Notes: generated from the sequence alone by a model not told the origin. A stretch of 8,082 nt of DNA from Chloroflexota bacterium (GCA_014360745.1 JACIWY010000150.1:1-8082); one strand, 5' to 3'. Positions 1 through 5,811 are shown, counted from the stretch's first letter. Translations and numbers: made by a program.

Positions 1-1340
1 GCACCGCGCGTCTGCACGGCCAAGCCCATGGCGAAGGTTTGCAGGCTGCGTACGTCATAGCCGGGCATCTCCAAGCCCTTGGAGTGCATGGCAAAGTGCT
101 CGCTCCCCTTGTCGATGATCTCGGAGGCGCGCTTGACGCCCTCGGCCAGCACATTGCCGATCCCCTGGCGATAGGCAATCATTTTGATCAATTCCACGGC
201 AGCGTCGTCGTTGCCGAAACGGGGCTCCAGCCCGCCAAAGTCCTCTTTGGTCAGGATGCCCTTTTCAAAGCATTCCATGGCAAAACCGACCACCACGCCA
301 CAGCTCATACCATCCATGCCCAGATCGTCCTCGAGCTGCACCAAACGGATGACGGCCGGCAGGCTGTCGATGCCGCAGTTCGAGCCCACAGCGAAGAGGG
401 GCTCATAGTCCAGGCCGATAATGGCCCCCTTATATTTGCCCTCTCTGACCTGGGCCCACTGTTCGCAAGCGATGGAGCAGCCGGCGCAGCCCACCGCCTT
501 GACCTTGTAATGCTCGGCAAGGTACTCGCCGCTGATTAACTCAGCGCCTTCGAACACCGTCTCTTGAAAGTTGCGGGTGGGCAGCACACCGAGGGCGTTC
601 ATATTCAGCACGTTCGAGGGCGTGCCCAAGGTGCGATACTTGGCCGTGCCAGGCCCCTGGCTTTCCTTGATCAGCCGGAGCGTCTCGCGCAGCAGCCCGT
701 CGGGATCGGCGACGGTGATGGGGTGAGAACCGCGCACGGCGACGGCTTTGAGCTTCTTGGAGCCCATGACCGCGCCCGGGCCACAACGCCCCGCTTGTCG
801 GCCGTCGTTGTCGATCAGGGCGAAACGCACCAGGTTCTCGCCTGCTGGCCCGATCGCGCTGACGCGGACGTTCTCGTCACCCATCTTTTCGCGGATGGCC
901 TCTTGGGTCTTGAGCGTGCCCATGCCGACGAACTCGTTACCATCCAGGAACTGGACGTCGTCATCGTCGATAAAGAGCACGGTCCAATCCTCGGCCTTGC
1001 CGGTGATGACGATCCCATCCCATCCGGCCCGGCGAAACATCTCGGAAAAATGGCTGCCCGACAGGCAATCGCCGATAAAGCCGGTCAACGGCGATTTGAA
1101 AGCCAGGCCATGCTTGGTGCCCACCGGCATGGTGGTGCCGGCAAACGGACTACAGGCGAAGCACAGAGCGTTTTCGGGTCCCAGCGGATCGGCGCCTCGA
1201 GGGATGTTGTCATAGGCCAGGCGAGTCGCCAGCCCGACACCCCCTATGTACTTTTTGAGAAAGTCGGCGTCCACCTCTTCGACCCATGTCTTTTGCTTCG
1301 ACAGGTCTACATGTAGGATCTTGCCCGTGTACGAGTACAT
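1..1340 (-). CDS. aor: Aldehyde:ferredoxin oxidoreductase (tungstopterin family), C-terminus cut off by the window
   Basis: The frame is open from ATG at 1340 to the left edge, giving 446 codons of a family usually about 600 residues long. The N-terminus (MYSYTGKILHVDLS, IGGVGLATRLAYD, GADPLGPENAL, SPLTGFIGD, AIGPAGENLVRFALI, GPGAVMGSKKLKAV) has the order of AOR N-terminal and middle domains. Cys285, Cys288 and Cys292 form C-x2-C-x3-C, the first three [4Fe-4S] ligands of the family; the fourth Cys and the C-terminal pterin-binding motif lie outside the window. Family members oxidise aldehydes (or related substrates) to acids in the cytoplasm, passing electrons to ferredoxin and binding W or Mo through a bis-pterin. 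The start is set by AGGGGG seven bases upstream and by the MoaD-like gene ending 3 nt before it. The substrate cannot be read from the sequence, and other AOR-superfamily roles (glyceraldehyde-3-phosphate, formaldehyde or BamB-type) are not excluded. The family call is very firm. Confidence 0.95.
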   Translation of the reverse strand, partial: MYSYTGKILHVDLSKQKTWVEEVDADFLKKYIGGVGLATRLAYDNIPRGADPLGPENALCFACSPFAGTTMPVGTKHGLAFKSPLTGFIGDCLSGSHFSEMFRRAGWDGIVITGKAEDWTVLFIDDDDVQFLDGNEFVGMGTLKTQEAIREKMGDENVRVSAIGPAGENLVRFALIDNDGRQAGRCGPGAVMGSKKLKAVAVRGSHPITVADPDGLLRETLRLIKESQGPGTAKYRTLGTPSNVLNMNALGVLPTRNFQETVFEGAELISGEYLAEHYKVKAVGCAGCSIACEQWAQVREGKYKGAIIGLDYEPLFAVGSNCGIDSLPAVIRLVQLEDDLGMDGMSCGVVVGFAMECFEKGILTKEDFGGLEPRFGNDDAAVELIKMIAYRQGIGNVLAEGVKRASEIIDKGSEHFAMHSKGLEMPGYDVRSLQTFAMGLAVQTRG

Positions 1341-1343
1341 AGT

Positions 1344-1628
1344 TTAACCCCCTGCCTCCAGAAACATGAGTATTAGGCGCTGGTTATCCTCAGCGGGTGT
1401 GTCCAGATCGCGAACAGCGCGTTTGCCCTCGACATTGAGCATATAGGCAGCCTCGAGATCGTAGGTATTGGGAACGATCACGGGGCCAAGCAGAGCGGGG
1501 AAACGTTGGGCTACCTGTCGCACCACATCACGCAACGTAGCCTGGTCATCCACTTCGACCAGGCACGATTTGGTTTGGGCCAGCTGCCTCGACAGCCCCA
1601 GGAACTCGACAGTGAGCTTGATACTCAA
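1344..1628 (-). CDS. moaD: MoaD/ThiS-family sulfur carrier protein, AOR-associated
   Basis: A 94-residue protein with the small beta-grasp pattern of MoaD/ThiS: it begins MSIKLTVEFLGLSRQ, has a helix near residues 31-42 (TLRDVVRQVAQRF) and ends LILMFLEAGG. The terminal Gly93-Gly94 is the hallmark of carriers that are adenylated and thiocarboxylated to deliver sulfur, here probably to molybdopterin or tungstopterin. It sits 3 nt upstream of the oxidoreductase that needs such a cofactor. I chose the TTG at 1628 because GGAG (1637-1640) lies eight bases upstream and the length fits the family. The frame could extend to a TTG at 1697, but that codon lies inside the -35 box of a strong promoter and would not be transcribed from it. 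No MoeB-like activating enzyme or MoaE is visible in the window, so its partner must be encoded elsewhere. Confidence 0.85.
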   Translation of the reverse strand: MSIKLTVEFLGLSRQLAQTKSCLVEVDDQATLRDVVRQVAQRFPALLGPVIVPNTYDLEAAYMLNVEGKRAVRDLDTPAEDNQRLILMFLEAGG

Positions 1629-1636
1629 CTTGCCAA

Positions 1637-1640
1637 CTCC
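1637..1640 (-). promoter_or_regulatory. Ribosome binding site deciding the MoaD-like TTG start
   Basis: On the minus strand GGAG is followed by eight bases and then TTG AGT ATC AAG. This spacing is ideal, and the predicted transcript starts only about 34 nt upstream of the TTG, so it supports the 94-residue form. Confidence 0.6.
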
Positions 1641-1668
1641 AAGCAACGGAATGGGATCGGCCACACCG

Positions 1669-1697
1669 ATTATAGCACAAAATGCAGAACGAATCAA
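1669..1697 (-). promoter_or_regulatory. Proximal sigma70-type promoter of the moaD-aor operon
   Basis: On the minus strand TTGATT (1692-1697), a 17-base spacer and a perfect TATAAT (1669-1674) are present, and TGC directly before the -10 makes it an extended -10. Transcription should start near 1662, giving a leader of about 34 nt to the TTG start of the MoaD-like gene. This is one of the best promoter matches in the window. Confidence 0.8.
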
Positions 1698-1765
1698 GAG
1701 TGACTATGTCCTATTTACCCGCTTTATGCATCTACTCCCCTTCGCAATACGCCGAGGCCAGTTCG

Positions 1766-1794
1766 ATTATACAAAAGATTGAAGCAAAACGCAA
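1766..1794 (-). promoter_or_regulatory. Distal promoter of the moaD-aor operon
   Basis: On the minus strand TTGCGT (1789-1794), a 17-base spacer and a perfect TATAAT (1766-1771) are found about 100 bases upstream of the proximal promoter. The -35 is weak (only TTG matches), but the -10 is exact and the surroundings are AT-rich compared with the rest of the window. Both -10 regions share the context TTTTG...TATAATCG. Confidence 0.55.
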
Positions 1795-1847
1795 CCCTTA
1801 CACGCTTTTGCATTCCTGGCGAAGACGTCCGCGCCCCAGATGTCGCC

Positions 1848-1867
1848 GAGCGCGGGCGCTCGCGCTC
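1848..1867 (-). terminator. GC-rich hairpin directly after the GguC-like gene
   Basis: On the minus strand GAGCGCG, a six-base loop and CGCGCTC form a perfect 7-bp GC stem starting 3 nt after the stop codon of the GguC-like gene. No U-tract follows, so this is not a classical intrinsic terminator. It may protect the 3' end, or work with a factor such as Rho. Confidence 0.4.
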
Positions 1868-1870
1868 CTA

Positions 1871-2929
1871 TCAAGCTCGGCGCACCTGTACAGGAACATC
1901 GTCGGCCACAAGGCGACGCACGCGATTCACCAGGGGCCTGCCCATGCGGGGGAAATCGATCTCGATCACATCGCCCTCCTCGAAGGGGCCACGGCTGCCA
2001 AAAGAGAGCTTCATCGTGCCAAAGAAGTAAAGGTGCACGTCGCCGGCCACGCGGAACTGGGCATGTTTGAAATGGTGATCTTCGAGATTGGCCAATGAAT
2101 GGCTCATATTGGCCTCGCCGGTGAGCAGCTCGCCCGAATCATAGAGCACCTCGCGCCGGCGCAGGATGCGACAGCGACCGCGGAGATCTTGGAAAGGTTC
2201 GTCGGTAACCAATTCGGGGCCGATAGCGCAGGTGCGCAGCTTGGATGGAGCCAACCAAAGGTAATTGACGCGCTCCATGGCATGATCAGACCATTCGTTG
2301 CCCAAGGCAAACCCCAAGCGATAAGGCACGCCATCGCTACCGATGATATAACAGCCGACGATTTCGGGCTCCTCGCCGCCGTCCTGAGCATAGGGGGGAA
2401 TATCTAGAAACTCATGGTGGCCGCGCAGGATAACACCAGAGCCCTTGTAAAAGCATTCCGGCGCGATGCCCCGCTGGCCGGGCGCCGGTTTGCCCCCGCG
2501 CAGGCCCATGGCGAACATCTTTTCAGAGTCGGTCTGGGGCTTGGCGGGAGGAACGCCTTGAGCCTGTGAATCATCGCCGCCCCTGTGCATCTGCCCACGG
2601 GCCTGGGTGCTGCCCAGATGGGTCAGGCCGGTTCCGCCGATGAAACAATGCGCAGGGTCGGGGTGATCCAACGGGGGCAACAGCCAGCCGCCCACATCGC
2701 CGGGGTAGGCTTCCCATAGCGTTTTGTAGCTAAACTGGGCTGGCTGTCTGCCTTCCAAGGCGCGCTCCACCGCCGCATCCAGGGTCAAGCCCTGGCCACG
2801 CGCCGCTTGGAACACGTTGTAAACCATCGTCCATGTCGGCTCGAGCTCGGTAAGATCGAGCACCATATCACCCTTAACGAGGCCGACCCGACGCCCCCAG
2901 CCCGGCACTTGAAATTGCACCAATCGCAT
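1871..2929 (-). CDS. gguC: GguC/AraD1-like protein, fumarylacetoacetate-hydrolase fold
   Basis: A 352-residue protein close in pattern to the GguC (COG3802) or 'AraD1' branch of the FAH superfamily. It has MRLVQF at the start, LLPPLDHPDPAHC (83-95), GTGLTHLGS (99-107), KMFAMGL (137-143), the metal-site stretch GGEEPEI (184-190) with Glu187 and Glu189, GFALGNEWSDH (206-216), SGEANMSHS-like LTGEANMSHS (269-278) and GDVHLYFFGT (296-305). FAH-fold enzymes use a divalent metal to hydrate, decarboxylate or cleave 2-oxo acids. This branch is linked in other bacteria to sugar-acid breakdown and sugar-transporter loci (family knowledge), but its exact reaction here is unknown. The ATG at 2929 has GGAGG eight bases upstream, placed inside the last codons of the MFS gene, whose stop is 4 nt before. 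The frame is open further upstream to 3226, but that part overlaps the MFS gene and is not family sequence. Confidence 0.9.
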   Translation of the reverse strand: MRLVQFQVPGWGRRVGLVKGDMVLDLTELEPTWTMVYNVFQAARGQGLTLDAAVERALEGRQPAQFSYKTLWEAYPGDVGGWLLPPLDHPDPAHCFIGGTGLTHLGSTQARGQMHRGGDDSQAQGVPPAKPQTDSEKMFAMGLRGGKPAPGQRGIAPECFYKGSGVILRGHHEFLDIPPYAQDGGEEPEIVGCYIIGSDGVPYRLGFALGNEWSDHAMERVNYLWLAPSKLRTCAIGPELVTDEPFQDLRGRCRILRRREVLYDSGELLTGEANMSHSLANLEDHHFKHAQFRVAGDVHLYFFGTMKLSFGSRGPFEEGDVIEIDFPRMGRPLVNRVRRLVADDVPVQVRRA

Positions 2930-2933
2930 CGTT

Positions 2934-4226
2934 CTACCCTCCCATCTTGGTCTTGGCGACTTGACCCGTCGCGGCCAAGCCCGGCGACACCGCCGGGGAA
3001 GGGGCCGCTTGCCCAAAGGGCGCCACCTTGGGTAATTGGACCAAAAACCCCACCACTCCGGAGATGACGGCCAGCAACGAGGCAGTGACCAAAAAGACGT
3101 TGGACATGCCCAGGTTGTTGGCCACCCCTGCGCCGACCATCGGGCCCAAAGCTCTCCCGCCGGCCTGAATGCTGTTGGAAAGCCCAAAGATGGTGCCCCG
3201 GCGCTCGGAGGGGGTGGTGCGCGCAAGCAGAGCGTTGGCCGTGGGAGCCGTCCCGCCCATAAAGACGCCCTGAAAAACGCGCAGAACGATTAGTTGGATC
3301 GGGCTTGTGGCAAAGGCCTGGGGAGCTTGAAAAGCGGCCACGCCCAAGGCGCAGGCCACCAACACCTTTTTCTGCCCGACCCTGTCGGCCAACCTGCCGA
3401 TGGCCAGGGCGGCCAGGGCAGTACTGATCGAAGAGGCCGAGACCACCATGCCCGCCAAGGTGGCGATGCGAGGATGATCCGGGGCCATACTTTTCACATA
3501 AAGGGAGATGATCGGCGATTCCACCGCCATGGCGAAGCGGATGGCTCCCAAGGCCAGCAGCATGATCATGGCATTACGGGTGATCACCTCGCGCAACCGT
3601 TCCAGAGGCAGGCCGCTTGCTCGGGCGCTTGCCACCTTGATCGCACGTTGAGGCGCTTCAAATCGTTCATGGGTGAAGAGGGCGATCATCACCAGGGCGA
3701 CGGCCATCATGGCAGCGGAGACAGGAAAGACGCTGCGATAGCCCAAGGTATCGCCCAAGGTACCCCCGACCAGCGGCCCAATCGCGTGGCCGATATATTG
3801 CGTCGTTTGCATCAGGCCGAGGGCCACGCCGAGATGCTCATCGGGGGTTTGCGTGGCCACCATGACCATGGCCGCCGAGACTGTGCCGCAAAAGGCCCCT
3901 TGGAGCGTGCGGATGATCACGAGTTGCACCGGCGTTTGGACAAGGCTCATGCCAAAGGCCAACAAGGCACCGAAAAAGGTGGCGCGCATCAACATCACTT
4001 TGCGGCCAAAACGATCGGCGAGGGCGCCCCAGACGGGGGAAGCCAACATCATGGCCATGGCGCTGCCCGTCTCGAAAAGTGCTTGCCATTTGGCCGCCTC
4101 TTGATAACTGCCGGCGCCGAGGTCCATGATGTAATAGGGCATGAAGGGCAGATAGGCAGAGAAACCGATCAGGGTCAGCAACTGGGCAAAGCAAACGACG
4201 AAAACATTCAGTTTCCAGCGATGCAA
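2934..4226 (-). CDS. Major facilitator superfamily transporter, DHA1-type (MdtG/TetA-like)
   Basis: A 430-residue protein with about 12 hydrophobic segments in two related halves. Motif A appears twice: GALADRFGRK (67-76, after TM2) and a degenerate GRLADRVGQKK (277-287, after TM8). An antiporter-type motif C is seen at GHAIGPLVGGTLGD (146-159) with an echo at GRALGPMVGAGVAN (357-370). These point to a proton-coupled drug:H+ antiporter-like efflux protein in the inner membrane. The tail after about residue 400 is Ala/Pro/Gly-rich and probably disordered. The start is TTG: AGGAG lies seven bases upstream and an in-frame TGA lies two codons before, so no earlier start is possible; the next in-frame Met would cut TM1. 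It is the first gene of an operon with the GguC-like gene, so the natural substrate may be an organic acid or related compound rather than a drug. Substrate unknown. Confidence 0.9.
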   Translation of the reverse strand: MHRWKLNVFVVCFAQLLTLIGFSAYLPFMPYYIMDLGAGSYQEAAKWQALFETGSAMAMMLASPVWGALADRFGRKVMLMRATFFGALLAFGMSLVQTPVQLVIIRTLQGAFCGTVSAAMVMVATQTPDEHLGVALGLMQTTQYIGHAIGPLVGGTLGDTLGYRSVFPVSAAMMAVALVMIALFTHERFEAPQRAIKVASARASGLPLERLREVITRNAMIMLLALGAIRFAMAVESPIISLYVKSMAPDHPRIATLAGMVVSASSISTALAALAIGRLADRVGQKKVLVACALGVAAFQAPQAFATSPIQLIVLRVFQGVFMGGTAPTANALLARTTPSERRGTIFGLSNSIQAGGRALGPMVGAGVANNLGMSNVFLVTASLLAVISGVVGFLVQLPKVAPFGQAAPSPAVSPGLAATGQVAKTKMGG

Positions 4227-4233
4227 TGGTCAT

Positions 4234-4238
4234 CTCCT
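4234..4238 (-). promoter_or_regulatory. Ribosome binding site deciding the MFS TTG start
   Basis: On the minus strand AGGAG is followed by ATGACCA and then TTG. An ATG within that spacer is in another frame and too close to the AGGAG to be used well. The in-frame TGA upstream leaves the TTG at 4226 as the only start that keeps the first membrane segment. Confidence 0.6.
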
Positions 4239-4241
4239 GGC

Positions 4242-4259
4242 GCGGCACCGGAGCGCCGC
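4242..4259 (-). other. Stable hairpin just upstream of the MFS ribosome binding site
   Basis: On the minus strand GCGGCGC, the tetraloop TCCG and GTGCCGC form a 7-bp stem with one G-U pair. It ends 3 nt before the AGGAG of the MFS gene and lies wholly inside the predicted leader (start near 4284). Its position could modulate translation initiation; function not shown. Confidence 0.45.
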
Positions 4260-4290
4260 ATAGGATGAAGCGGCGGTAAACAACGAGAGA

Positions 4291-4319
4291 AGCATAATCC
4301 GCAAAGGGGCAGGTGTCAA
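4291..4319 (-). promoter_or_regulatory. Promoter of the MFS-gguC operon
   Basis: On the minus strand a perfect TTGACA (4314-4319), a 17-base spacer and TATGCT (4291-4296) are seen. Transcription would start near 4284, leaving a leader of about 58 nt before the TTG start. It faces away from the phosphofructokinase promoter, with 25 bases between the two -35 boxes. Confidence 0.75.
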
Positions 4320-4344
4320 AGAGGCGAAGGGCGCGAATGGCGGA

Positions 4345-4373
4345 TTGGACACAGAGCCCCGATCCTCTATAGT
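4345..4373 (+). promoter_or_regulatory. Promoter of the phosphofructokinase gene
   Basis: TTGGAC (4345-4350), a 17-base spacer and TATAGT (4368-4373) on the plus strand. The start would be near 4380, about 39 nt upstream of the ATG. It forms a divergent pair with the MFS promoter. Confidence 0.7.
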
Positions 4374-4418
4374 TAGTGTGCTAAGAACAGGCGGCATTCG
4401 TCGCAGGAGGAGTTTACC

Positions 4419-5633
4419 ATGAGTGTCAAAGGGAATTTGGTGGTCGGTCAGTCCGGCGGGCCGACGGCGGTCATCAACAACAGCCTCGTCGGCGTCATTC
4501 ACGAGGCCATGGAACACCCCGAAATCGAAGGTATCTACGGCATGGTGCATGGCATCGCGGGCATCCTGAACGAAGAGTTCATCGATCTGCGCCGCGAAGA
4601 TGCTCAAACGCTCGAAATCCTGCGCAACACGCCCGCTTCGGCGCTGGGCACGGTGCGCTATAGGGTCCGCGATGCCGATTATGAACGGCTGCTGGAGGTG
4701 TTCCAGCTCTATAACGTGCGCTACTTTTTCTATATCGGCGGCAACGATTCGATGGACACGACCAACAAGATCAGCTTGATCGCCCAACGCGAAGGCTACG
4801 AGCTGCACGCCATCGGGGTGCCCAAGACGGTGGACAACGACTTGATGATGACCGATCATTGCCCCGGCTATGGCAGCGCGGCCCGCTTTGTGGCCTCAGC
4901 GATACGCAACACGGCGATGGACACCGAGGCGATGGGCGATAGCGGGCCCATCAAGTTGATGGAAATCATGGGGCGCCACGCCGGCTGGCTGACTGCCGCC
5001 GCTGCCCTGGCCCGCGAAAACGCGGGGGATCCGCCACATCTCATTTACGTGCCCGAATGCCCGGTGACCTTGGACAAGATCGTCGAAGATGTGCGCACGG
5101 CCTATGAGCGGCATGGGTACTGCGTGGCTGCGGTGAGCGAAGGGGTCAAAGACCCTTCCGGTAGGGAATTGGGCGAGACCGCCGCGCCTGGGGACGTGGA
5201 CGCTTTTGGTCACAAGGCGCTGGGAGGCGCGGTAGACGTGATCGCCGAGGCCATCCGCGCCAAGATCGGCATACGCGCGCGCATGGACAAGCCGGGCTAT
5301 CTCCAACGTTCCTTCGCCGAATTGATGTCGTCGGTAGATCGCGAGGAAGCCTATGCCGTCGGCAGAGCCGCCGTGCGGGCGGCCGTGCAAGGCGAGACGG
5401 GCAAGATGATCACCCTGGCGCGCCGGCCTGGCCCCACTTATGTGTGCGAGACGGGCCTAGCCCCGCTGGAAGCGGTAGCCAACAAGGAGCGGGTGATGCC
5501 CGGAGAATACCTGAGCGTCGAGTGCAACGACGTCACACAAGCTTTTATCGAATACGCCAGGCCACTGATCGGCGGCCCTCTACCCAAATACGCCCGGCTA
5601 GCCAAATATCCCGTTCCCAAACGCCGCCGCTGA
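4419..5633 (+). CDS. pfp: 6-phosphofructokinase, pyrophosphate-dependent type (diphosphate--fructose-6-phosphate 1-phosphotransferase)
   Basis: A 404-residue cytosolic enzyme of the PfkA family that phosphorylates fructose 6-phosphate at C1 in glycolysis. Visible motifs are the N-terminal phosphate loop GQSGGPTAVIN (10-20), GGNDSMDT (107-114), PKTVDND (135-141) with the catalytic-base Asp139, MGRHAGW (184-190) and GYLQRS (293-298) for the sugar phosphate. Two positions that separate donor types point to pyrophosphate: Asp110 stands where ATP enzymes have Gly (Gly104 in E. coli), and Lys136 where they have Gly (Gly124 in E. coli). In a PPi enzyme the reaction is near equilibrium, so it can also run toward gluconeogenesis. 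Length fits the roughly 400-residue bacterial group rather than the 320-residue ATP form. AGGAGGAG (4405-4412) lies six bases before the ATG. Probably monocistronic, with its own promoter and a hairpin 85 nt after the stop. The donor assignment is inference from residues. Confidence 0.92.
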   Translation: MSVKGNLVVGQSGGPTAVINNSLVGVIHEAMEHPEIEGIYGMVHGIAGILNEEFIDLRREDAQTLEILRNTPASALGTVRYRVRDADYERLLEVFQLYNVRYFFYIGGNDSMDTTNKISLIAQREGYELHAIGVPKTVDNDLMMTDHCPGYGSAARFVASAIRNTAMDTEAMGDSGPIKLMEIMGRHAGWLTAAAALARENAGDPPHLIYVPECPVTLDKIVEDVRTAYERHGYCVAAVSEGVKDPSGRELGETAAPGDVDAFGHKALGGAVDVIAEAIRAKIGIRARMDKPGYLQRSFAELMSSVDREEAYAVGRAAVRAAVQGETGKMITLARRPGPTYVCETGLAPLEAVANKERVMPGEYLSVECNDVTQAFIEYARPLIGGPLPKYARLAKYPVPKRRR

Positions 5634-5637
5634 GCGA

Positions 5638-5651
5638 ATTTATATATAAAT
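5638..5651. repeat. 14-bp perfect AT palindrome after the phosphofructokinase stop
   Basis: ATTTATATATAAAT reads the same on both strands and starts 4 nt after the TGA. It is conspicuous in otherwise GC-rich DNA, but all-AT palindromes of this kind can arise by chance. Confidence 0.4.
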
Positions 5652-5701
5652 GCTCAACTCGTTTTCATGGAATTGTAACCGAACAAACGGCCAATTTGTG
5701 C

Positions 5702-5707
5702 TAGAAT
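5702..5707 (+). promoter_or_regulatory. Orphan extended -10 element in the convergent spacer
   Basis: TAGAAT preceded by TGC gives TGnTAGAAT, an extended -10; the context TTGTGCTAGAAT closely matches the proximal moaD promoter (TTGTGCTATAAT). No good -35 lies 16-18 bases upstream. A transcript would start near 5714, only 4 bases before the 15-bp inverted repeat, and no coding sequence follows in this direction. Confidence 0.35.
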
Positions 5708-5717
5708 GAAATTGTAA

Positions 5718-5779
5718 CAGGTCTCGCTTGGTTAGTCTTCCCCCCAGGGCTGTATCCCAGACCGACCAAGCGAGACCTG
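5718..5779. terminator. Long hairpin between convergent genes, probable bidirectional terminator
   Basis: The arms CAGGTCTCGCTTGGT (5718-5732) and ACCAAGCGAGACCTG (5765-5779) pair perfectly over 15 bp. After a wobble and a mismatch, GTCT and AGAC add 4 bp, leaving a loop of about 20 bases. On the plus strand it is followed by CGCTTTTCCCC, on the minus strand by TTACAATTTCATTC, both only moderately T-rich. It stands between the ends of phosphofructokinase (85 nt) and the UroD-like gene (32 nt), where a shared terminator is expected. The perfect, long stem and large loop would also suit a small RNA or a short mobile repeat. Confidence 0.6.
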
Positions 5780-5811
5780 CGCTTTTCCCCGCCCGATCGT
5801 TCGCTGGGCCG

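Noticed and set aside
564..1316. Plus-strand open frame of 250 codons opposite the oxidoreductase
   Set aside because: It is antisense to a clearly conserved gene, has a His/Gln/Gly/Ala-rich composition typical of reversed GC-rich coding DNA, and shows no domain pattern.
1682..2407. Plus-strand open frames of 138 and 102 codons opposite the GguC-like gene
   Set aside because: Shadow frames of a conserved minus-strand gene; no ribosome binding site and no recognisable domain.
2930..3226. N-terminal extension of the GguC-like frame by 99 codons
   Set aside because: It lies inside the MFS gene in another frame and is Arg/Pro/Trp-rich; the ATG at 2929 with a strong ribosome binding site matches the family start.
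3294..4268. Plus-strand open frame of 324 codons opposite the MFS gene
   Set aside because: Extremely His-, Gly- and Gln-rich with no family pattern; the opposite strand encodes a clear 12-segment transporter.
4230..5390. Minus-strand open frames opposite the phosphofructokinase gene
   Set aside because: All PFK motifs are in the plus-strand frame; the antisense frames are His/Val/Asp-rich shadows.
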